DNA from: Liolophura sinensis
Lineage: Eukaryota > Mollusca > Polyplacophora > Chitonida > Chitonidae
Direction of reading: 5' to 3'
Assembly: GCF_032854445.1 (NCBI RefSeq)
Contig: NC_088305.1
Location: 6,639,606 to 6,703,605 of the forward strand
DNA length: 64,000 nt
The notes under the pieces were generated by a model, which saw only the letters and a program-made list of their open reading frames with translations, was not told the DNA's origin and searched no databases. Made by a program: the position numbers and the translations under genes. The number at the start of each line of letters is the position of its first letter. Positions within the stretch are counted from its first letter, which is position 1. This document shows, piece after piece, positions 56,641 through 64,000 of the stretch.

Positions 56641-57342
56641 TATCAGTGTTCCTCCACTGTCTCGCTGCCGAAGTGGCGTTTAGCCATAATCATTCATTTC
56701 GTTGTCCTAATACATGCTGAGCAACTGCTTTTGGGCAACAGCTTTTACCGGAAGTTTCACGACTTTACAGAAAGTGAAAAAAACATAATGAATATTTTTT
56801 GGAATAAATTCTTCACTTAACACAGCATGTTCAGCAGACCATCAGCAGAAATTGAGAAGATACAACGCTTTAGCTCCGATATCTAAAAAAAACGTGCTCT
56901 TTCTTTTCACTGGTTTTGATAGGTCCAATGCACACACCACGTGGCAGACTATTATTCAGATTCATTTCTCCCTCCTCATTCTTAGCATTTTGTCTTTTTT
57001 CGTTACCATGAACCCAATATATGCACCGGGCTATAGGAAATGGAACTACGCTAATAACGTCGACGCTGGCAACGGCTAACATTTTTGATTTATCTTCTCG
57101 GTTGTTGTTTAACGCCATTTGATAGGACTGCTATGTATTCAGTAATTCCAGCGTCAATAGTTATGCTATCTCGCTGTCTGCGCCAGCGAAAACAATGTCA
57201 TATACGAAGGAATATTTACCTATGAAGTAACATGTGTAGAAAATGAAAAAGGCATTCCTGATACTTCTCTGATACGTAAATTTTACCATCTTTTTATTAC
57301 TCGACCATGAACATCACACAAATCTTAAGAGCTAATAAAATC
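56641..57342. other. Non-coding, nothing recognised
   Basis: Opposed short frames at 56852-57118 have no motif. No repeat recognised. Confidence 0.4.
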
Positions 57343-57585
57343 AAATAATTAATCTGTTAAATTTAATAGAAAGTATGTTTTCTGAGTGATGCTTGTATGT
57401 TTTCTGTTATCACAAGACAACATTGCGTCATATTCAACAGAATATTCTGTTGGTCTATTTGTTGAAATAATAGAATATATGCGTTATATTGAACAGAATA
57501 ATCTGTTGCGATAACAGAGTACATTCTAGCTTCACTCAGATAACACACTTTCTGTTAAATTCAACGGAATAATTTTTTGAGTGTA
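57343..57585. repeat. Long imperfect inverted repeat (MITE-like)
   Basis: The left arm (57343-57417) reversed reads 'gataacagaaaacatacaag', 'catcactcagaaaacatact', 'ttctattaaatttaacag'. The right arm (57510-57580) reads 'gataacagagtacattctag', 'cttcactcagataacacact', 'ttctgttaaattcaacgg'. The centre carries a perfect 18-bp palindrome 'caacagaatattctgttg' at 57435-57452 and a near-repeat 'gaacagaataatctgttg' at 57491. No coding content. Confidence 0.88.
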
Positions 57586-58289
57586 CTTTTAGTTTAACAC
57601 TTTTGAAAAGATAATTAATTTTTCCCGGTTGTTTTTATTTTCATCGACTGGGTTATAGAAATATAACAATGTCATAGAACGGTTAAGAGGGATATGCTAT
57701 AAAGTACGGTATACTAGCCACGGCTTGACATGCGGGGGTTTAAACCGAACCTGCACAAACAACAATTCTCGCAAGACCAAAAACAGTTATAATCAGTGTG
57801 AGTAATGGTGTTGTCCCTCGCCCTTATCTTCATAATTCCCACAGAACAGAGAAAGAATTCGCTTTTGTAAGGCGTCAGCTGTCTTTGTGGTTGCAGATAA
57901 GGTCAGTGAGACCATACCTTATTGATTGTTGCATGAATACACACTGTGTTGCCGTGGTATGAACAGGCTTTGTAAGTCGTTTTTATTAAAACGTCTTCCA
58001 GATTTTAGACGGAAAAAAGCGTTAGATATGTGTTAAGAAATGTAGACGAATTTTTAGAATAATCGAGTACAACTTTATGTAACATCTGCGGTATGTACAG
58101 TATGTACAGGTGCACAATGGAGATCGATATTTACAGCTTACTGAAAAGTAAGGTTCATTTTTTTATCCTCAATAGAAATATAGGTTTCTGGGGTATACTT
58201 CAAAACCACAGTTGAAGCACTGACTGCTTTTGAAGGAATTATCAAGAACTCGCCAACTGTGATATTTGCATTTTCACCCACCACACGTT
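57586..58289. other. Non-coding, nothing recognised
   Basis: No gene. 'gtatgtacagtatgtacagg' at about 58092 is a short tandem duplication. Confidence 0.4.
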
Positions 58290-58645
58290 AGCAATTTGGA
58301 TTGAATCTCATGCCTAGATTATCGATTGTCTTCACTGCACCACTGAAAACTGGACATTGCTTCTCTCTTACACATGTAAGAGAAAAAGAGCATTGTTTAA
58401 TTTTTGTATTATTTCTTTCATATTTCTTGGAAACTGGGCCAAGTTTCACAAAGCAGCGTACGGCATTTTTATCGTACATTTGTCGTACGATATTTTGAAC
58501 GTCACTATTACGGTACCATTTTCCTACATGTACGACAATTTTGTGAAAAAGGCCCCGGTGTGTTAAGTTATTTTGAATTATAACTTGTGGTTATCGATTT
58601 GGAAGGCTCTATGGACCATTCCTGGACTAAGACTATGCCAAGCGT
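58290..58645 (+). repeat. Family D repeat split by a small TIR element
   Basis: The D 5' part ('ccactgaaaactggacattg', 'cttctctcttacacatg', 'ctttcatatttcttgg') is followed by the TIR element and then the D 3' part ('tgtgttaagttattttgaat', 'taacttgtggttatcgattt'). In the copy at 61.3 kb the equivalent positions are nearly adjacent ('tttcttagttctttggcact' then 'ttgtgttaagcc'). Confidence 0.75.
58434..58560. mobile_element. Small TIR element (MITE), about 125 bp
   Basis: The left end 'tgggccaagtttcacaaagc' and the reversed right end 'ggggcctttttcacaaaatt' form imperfect terminal inverted repeats, followed inward by 'gcgtacg' and 'gtcgtac'. Another inverted pair, 'tcgtac' and 'gtacga', fills the centre. 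No coding capacity. Non-autonomous; the partner transposase is unknown. Confidence 0.82.
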
Positions 58646-58689
58646 CAAGTAGTTCATTCTTAAATCACCCATAAACCAGGAGTCAAAGT

Positions 58690-58990
58690 GTTAGATGATC
58701 TATCTAGCAAACCTGGGTCGGGTCAGGTCATAAAAGTTTTTGCCCCGGTTGATGATCAAGACTGAGAGATTAGTGCAGGAAAACAGGACTAGTTGGACCG
58801 GTGTCAGCATATGTGACTGGGCGGGGTGTCATGTCTGGTGTCTTCGGCATGATACACCAGCGGCGGCAGCACTTTGGTGGCATGGACTACCACAGGAAGA
58901 CACAGTATATGTACACATACTTAGTGACTTCTTGTCGTCATATATGTATGACTGAAAAATTGGTTGAGTAGGACGTGAAAACTCACACAT
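58690..58990 (+). repeat. Family G SINE, body and 3' end
   Basis: 'cctgggtcgggtcaggtcat', 'ggaccggtgtcagcatatgt', 'gactgggcggggtgtcatgt', 'ggcggcagcactttggtggc', 'aggaagacacagtatatgta' and 'atgactgaaaaattggttga', then 'acgtgaaaactcacac'. The 'gtgtcag...gtgactggg...ggggtgtcatg' body is one I associate with mollusc SINEs (memory only). Confidence 0.82.
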
Positions 58991-59334
58991 ACATACATGC
59001 ACATATTGACTGCAATGACAAAAGTGAGGATCTGTAACATTGAAACTGCGAAAGACGGTGTCAAATACTTCCTGGCAATTTTAAGTTGTGACATTTGAGT
59101 CCTGTGAGACTTTGATACTTGTCACTGTGAATGTGTGATCTAATTAATTATATAAAACGGTCACCCACAATTATCCTGATAATATAAATATGTATTTGGA
59201 AAGGTCTCTTTTGGTGTTTTCCAAGTCATGTCATCTGCGGCCTTAAGTTTAGTGGAACTTCCAAACCATGTTCAAAGTTTTACACACTACCGTATTTCAT
59301 ACTACCTTCGGTAAGAATGAACCCTTACAACGGT
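58991..59334. other. Non-coding, nothing recognised
   Basis: No gene or repeat recognised. Confidence 0.4.
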
Positions 59335-59625
59335 AAATTAAGGGCCTCCGTGACTCAGTTGATAAGCACGCTAGCGCAGGGTTTTGACACAGGAGCCTCT
59401 CATCAATGTGGTCTCTGTGAGTTCAAAGTCCAGCTCATGCTGGCTTCCTCTCCGGCCGTAGATTTGAAGATCTGCCAACAACCTGTGGATGGTCGTACGT
59501 TTCCCCCCGAGTTCTGTTCGGTTGCCCCCCACCATAATGTTGGCCGCCGTCGAATAAGTGAAATAAGTGAGTAAGTGAGTACGGTGTAAAACACCAAATA
59601 AATAAATAAATAAATAAAAAAAAAC
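59335..59625 (+). repeat. Family A SINE, full-length
   Basis: The most complete A copy: 'gggcctccgtgactcagttg', 'ataagcacgctagcgcaggg', 'gacacaggagcctctcatca', B-box-like 'gagttcaaagtccagctcat', 'gctggcttcctctccggccg', 'caacctgtggatggtcgtac', 'ccaccataatgttggccgcc', 'gtacggtgtaaaacaccaaa', then (AAAT)n and A-rich. A 1-bp insertion breaks the B box. An AAGTGAGT tandem lies before the 3' end. Confidence 0.92.
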
Positions 59626-59639
59626 TACGGTTAATTGAC

Positions 59640-59740
59640 TATAGAAGCCTATTTCACCGGTTACACGTCACCTTTTATTAACTGTCACACTATCGTCACT
59701 GTAGTCGTATATGTTAACCATCTAACCCTTATTATTAACA
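59640..59740 (+). repeat. Family E repeat, copy
   Basis: 'cctatttcaccggttacacg', 'aactgtcacactatcgtcac'. It sits directly behind the A SINE tail. Confidence 0.75.
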
Positions 59741-60419
59741 CAAGTCTCATCGCATAGTCAAGACTAACATTAATCTCAGGATATTAGCCGCCGTCTACAG
59801 TGTTATTTACGAGTGAAGCGTGCTGTTTATCATCACAAATATTGCCCTGTGATATCAAGGGTCTAGACACTTAGAGAACTTGGGCGTTCAGTCGATGACC
59901 TAGGAGTAGCCAGGAACATTTGCTCAAGACGACGCCAGCTAATTTCCAAGTCCTGCCCGTTGTAACAAGCCAGAAAATCCGCGTCGTCCAGTGCGTGTTT
60001 AGGCACAATACCCGGTCCTGTCGGCACTTTACTCATTTCGATAAAAAGCAGGCAACTCTACATACACGCAGACGAAACTCTTCTCAGATAGGAGATTTGT
60101 GCGTTCCGAGTGAGACGTTCTGCGTGTCTGCTCTGAGTGAAGTTGAAACCAGTTTTTTCTATTAAACCTTGCCTGGAGAAAAACAGCTGAACTATAACAA
60201 ATCACCGAGTTCTTAACTTTTCCTGACCTGCATTGAGCAGTCTGACATAACTATTAATATGCTCTCTGACGCGTGAAGTACCTAAAATCGATGCACCAGT
60301 GGAAACTGTTCTGGTGCCTTCGTTTGTGCCCATTCCTTTGTACGTTTATGTATGTACCCCAGCAGACCTGAGTGGACGTAATATTAAAGACTGTAGGGTG
60401 GAGATTAAACCCATAGGAG
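59741..60419. other. Non-coding, nothing recognised
   Basis: No gene or repeat recognised; the 81-codon frame at 59920 has no motif. Confidence 0.4.
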
Positions 60420-60550
60420 CCACCTCAGTGTTATAAAAATTGGCAAATGGCCACACGTAATATGGACACCCACATTCTCGTCAGTCTACCTCAGTTAGGA
60501 TTCTCTTCTAACAGTTTATATAAATGCATTAATAACAGGAACATAAACAT
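60420..60550 (-). repeat. Family E repeat, copy
   Basis: 'attggcaaatggccacacgt', 'cagtctacctcagttaggat', 'tctaacagtttatataaatg'. The segment equivalent to the 48-bp unit is mostly lost. Confidence 0.75.
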
Positions 60551-61309
60551 GCCACAACAAAATGCAATCCTTAATCAGAATTAAATAAAGTAAAAGATGT
60601 AGATATAGCAGTTAAATGCATTTTATTATACGTCACCGGCCAGAATTATTGAAAATTTGAGTTGTCTCATACAAGATACAAACGCATTAAGACAATGTAA
60701 AGTGACCTATTATAATTTAGGAAAGTTTTGTTGAAATTAAGGCTAATTATCCCGATTATAAATTTATAAACACCTACCGTCATGGAGCATCTACGGGTTA
60801 AAGACAACGACAGTGGCTGTCATCCATGGAAACACAGTCGTTGACAGGAAGTTAAAACTGCCCTTCGAACTTCGAACATTCTTCAGGATATTCGTCGCCT
60901 TTGCAGGATGGATGGGGCTTTCATGTTCATAACAAACTGCACGAAATTAAACCTCTCATTGGTTCTGACACAGGTGGGATGTCTTTGAGAGACCGAATTG
61001 AATTAACAAGGTGTCGCGTTCTCTGTTAACACAGAATTTTATTCTTGATGGTCTAACAACTCCCTAACAACAACCCTTACAACTCCCGAGTGCGTTGGAT
61101 GTGATGCTCAATAGGTACCAAACTTATCCTAATTGAATGTGCAGACTTTGCCCCATGTTCGACAAAGTTTCAACACAGTCCACTCTGTATGCGATTTATT
61201 TGACAACATTGCTGGCGATCGTGTTAAATGAGAACTCCACGCTGGATACATGTACATGTACAGTGGTAATCAAAGCCTAACTCAAGTACATATTTTAGGA
61301 TCAACAACT
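60551..61309. other. Non-coding, nothing recognised
   Basis: No gene or repeat recognised. Confidence 0.4.
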
Positions 61310-61562
61310 TTTATAGGAGCATGGTACACGATTTAAATACTGATTACGCATTCGGTTAGAACATACCTTGCCTTTCTTCAATATCACTGAAAGTTGTTGA
61401 CTGCTTCTCTTTGCATGGTCCTATTTTCGTGCTTTATATACTTTCTTAGTTCTTTGGCACTTTGTGTTAAGCCCCGCTTTGGGAATTGTCCTTGCGACTA
61501 TTGGCCTGGGAACGTCCATTTTGATTGACGGCTTATATACCCAGTTCTACGAAATAAATGAG
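61310..61562 (+). repeat. Family D repeat, well preserved
   Basis: 'gcatggtacacgatttaaat', 'atcactgaaagttgttgact', 'gcttctctttgcatggtcct', 'atactttcttagttctttgg', 'gggaattgtccttgcgacta', 'ttggcctgggaacgtccatt', 'gattgacggcttatataccc'. The final 'tgtttcgacg' signature is lost. Confidence 0.85.
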
Positions 61563-62989
61563 GACGAACAAGCCATTAGTTCTTCGTAATATTATTTCGG
61601 TTCAGTTTAAATAAATTTTTCTGTTTCAGACTGTTATTACCATGTCACTATGCTGCCCTTCCCACCATACCCCTGCAAACGTGAAACTCAACAAACCATA
61701 CTTGTTCAGGATGGGATACAAAATTGCAACTCTATGTTCAAACATATACCCAGGTGTAGAAATAGCACAAGTTATCTGCAGCCCATGAATGAGGGTTGGA
61801 TGGTTTGGCCACCGTGGAAAGCCGTAGGGATATTCACTATTTGCTATAACCCATGTACTCTGCCGTATAACATTTGGCCCAGCAGTTCGACTGACGTTAT
61901 GACTTCTGACTTTGTCTAATCAATTGTCTGCTTCAGTAGACAAATATATTTTCGATGGACAGAGAATAATTCCGCTACAATGCCTGTTTGCCAAAGCGAC
62001 AGACTGCATAATACAACTCTCATAAAGTGCATACAACCACGCTGGCCAATGTCCAATGCTATGAGACGAATTTAAATACTCATGATTTAAACTCCGTTAT
62101 CCGTAAAACATTTTGTATGTATTCATGCCTTATATGATTTAAAGTGATTTTATTTACATACTGATGTTTATATGCCGTTTTTAATGGAATTTCTTGGTAC
62201 ACCATCGCAATACCATCTGTAATCATAATAGGGTATTTGGATCTTCTTGAGTTTTAAGTTGTTGAAACCTTTCGTCTCATTGTTTCATAAATCACGATCA
62301 GGCCATCGGAAAGAAATGTAATTATAAATCCAAACACATTTTTCTTAATCCCTTCGCTACAAAATGTGATTCATGGTTTTATCAATTTCTGTGTAATTTG
62401 TCATTGCTAAATTTCAGCAGGGGGCTTAACAAGGAACATGACGCCCGTTAAATACATTAAATATTCTTAAGTGCGGACTACACTAGTAAATACAAAAAAA
62501 GTAATAAACAAATTACATTCCAAAACCTTGAATACCGTGAGTAATTAATAGTTGCATATGCCATTAAGGTAGCCGTAAAAGTGAGAGCTAATCTTTTATT
62601 ATATATTAGATAAATGTAATACTAAATAACTAAATGGCCTTTGAATAACATATTTGAAATTGTCCTCAGCTGGTACTTGTCTGTACAAATACATGTGATG
62701 TTGTCAGAAGTTGGCTAGGTTTGTTTCGTTATATCATACATATGTGTGGCTTGTTTCAAGTAACTTTGCGCTGGTGATTCTGTCGCAAATTTACGTTGTC
62801 AGTTTTGCCAAGAAAGTTTCGTTTCCTTGGGACGACCGCAACTCGAATAGGCCTATAAGTTGTGAGGCATAAACTATTAGTGAAACACATCGTAGGTCTG
62901 GTAGAGTTAAAGTAGAGTTATCGTTGTAAGATAATGGACTATTTGCCCCTGGTCATTGATTTCAGTGTTATAAACATCTAGTGTTGTGG
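61563..62989. other. 1.4 kb non-coding, nothing recognised
   Basis: AT-rich. The 89-codon frame at 61650-61919 has no motif. No repeat recognised. Confidence 0.4.
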
Positions 62990-63185
62990 ACTATACTTAC
63001 CGGATTGACGCATCGGCTATTACAGACGTATGACTTCATTGAAAGCATCATTGAAAACGGCGGACTGTTTCTTCTTTTGAGTAAACTTCAGTTTCAGTTA
63101 CATTTATATACGTTTTTTTAATGAAACCGGTCTTTGACACTTTTGTGTCATCGATTGCCGACCTGTGATTTGGATACTTCGCTTA
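62990..63185 (+). repeat. Family D repeat, decayed
   Basis: 'gcatcattgaaaacggcgga', 'ctgtttcttcttttgagtaa' and 'tgtcatcgattgccgacctg' follow D with many changes. Confidence 0.5.
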
Positions 63186-64000
63186 TTATAGAAATGTTAA
63201 ACCTAAACCAATGCCACTGAGAAATCTCTCTAAATGAAAACGCAGCTAATTTCAAATCTTCATTATATCTCTTTGGACCCCAGGAGTTCCTAACAGCTGT
63301 AACGACATAATAGGAAATATATTTCAGAAAAGGTGGCAAATTTTAAACTCTGCGATAACTACTAAATAACATATACTGCTAATACTGTTTAAATTTTGAA
63401 TGACGAAAAGAAACATCGTATTTTGAAATCGGCTTTGGATCACCGCATACCTCTCCTTAAATAATCCGTTATTTAAAGGAAGGATGATGTCTCCTTAAAT
63501 GCAGGAGGTATAGACATCGCCTCAATTGGTGGTGGAGACACTATTTAGTTGTCCAGTGAACAATTAAGCAGCGGAAAAGGCCGATATATAAATATATAAT
63601 ATAAACCCTACCACCACCACCTGTGCTGTGATGTAGGTCATCTCCCAAGCACTGGATAATTAATTTAACATACGCTGAAAAAAGTCTCAAGTTGCTCGTT
63701 AGTTTGCAATTTGCACCCTGAATTACACCCAGTTAGCACTGTCATCTCGACTCTGGTCTCTACTGTCTAATGTACCTGTGATAGAGGGCTGGCAGCGTGC
63801 CAAAGGAACACATTCTATGACCCAAACTCTAAAGAGGTGTTGCGGATGTTATATACATCAAGTAGCACGTCACTGGGAATGGTTTTACGTCGCCAGATCA
63901 TTCGAGGCTCTAATGCCACGAAATCGAAACTTCTATCCTTTCAATTCCGTACAGGATAGGTTTAGAATTTCTACATTGCCACACGAGGCAGCTTTGGTAA
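63186..64000. other. Non-coding; one small hairpin
   Basis: No gene. 'tccttaaataa' and 'ttatttaaagga' at about 63450-63480 form an 11-bp stem with a 4-bp loop and one bulge; no U-run follows to suggest a terminator. A possible E core scrap ('ctcgactctggtctctactg') lies at about 63747. Confidence 0.4.

Noticed and set aside
1-64000. CRISPR arrays, operons, attachment sites and prophage genes
   Set aside because: The tandem arrays have no spacer structure (units abut directly) and no cas or phage proteins are present; the DNA is eukaryotic.

Overview
The window looks like gene-poor, AT-rich DNA from the nuclear genome of an invertebrate animal, most likely a mollusc or another lophotrochozoan. 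It is eukaryotic: there are no bacterial operons, and it contains non-LTR and Penelope-like retrotransposons, a Tc1-type transposase remnant, tRNA-derived SINEs with (AAAT)n tails and many minisatellites. The mollusc assignment is inference from remembered similarity of two SINE families (A and F/G) to SINEs common in mollusc genomes; no search was run. I found no host protein-coding exon that I can defend. Almost all open frames are short and unrecognisable, or are by-products of tandem repeats.

Layout. 1-11 kb: degenerate single-copy DNA with scattered copies of dispersed families A (tRNA-derived SINE), D (unclassified) and E (unclassified, about 0.15-0.35 kb). 10.8-16.1 kb: two local duplications (H, J) and a field of related minisatellites (24-bp and 45-bp periods), into which a SINE tail has inserted. 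16-22 kb: a 173-codon orphan ORF, a 200-N assembly gap inside a tandem repeat, and more SINEs. 22.2-28.8 kb: a decayed I-superfamily LINE (ORF1 zinc knuckles; ORF2 endonuclease, reverse transcriptase and RNase H) split at 24.77-27.11 kb by a Penelope-like element and a D copy. 28.8-35.5 kb: E copies, two family F SINEs and a Tc1-type transposase remnant with a 42-bp triplication. 35.7-36.1 kb: a weak candidate promoter with a first exon. 40.1-40.4 kb: a fold-back element made of 23-bp units. 43.3-45.1 kb: an E copy expanded internally into about 32 copies of a 48-bp unit with a 7-unit (336-bp) higher-order period. 45-64 kb: further A, D, E and G copies, a 22-bp minisatellite, a 57.3-kb inverted repeat, and a small TIR element nested inside a D copy at 58.4 kb.

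How the parts relate. The retroelements are all broken by stops and frameshifts, so nothing here is expected to make working protein. The LINE could belong to a lineage that supplied SINE mobilisation machinery, but that is a hypothesis. The most informative structures are the nested insertions, which give a relative time order, and the arrays that appear to have been born from parts of dispersed elements. Family letters A, D, E, F, G, H, J and K are my own labels. Borders of dispersed repeats were judged by eye and may be off by 10-30 bp.
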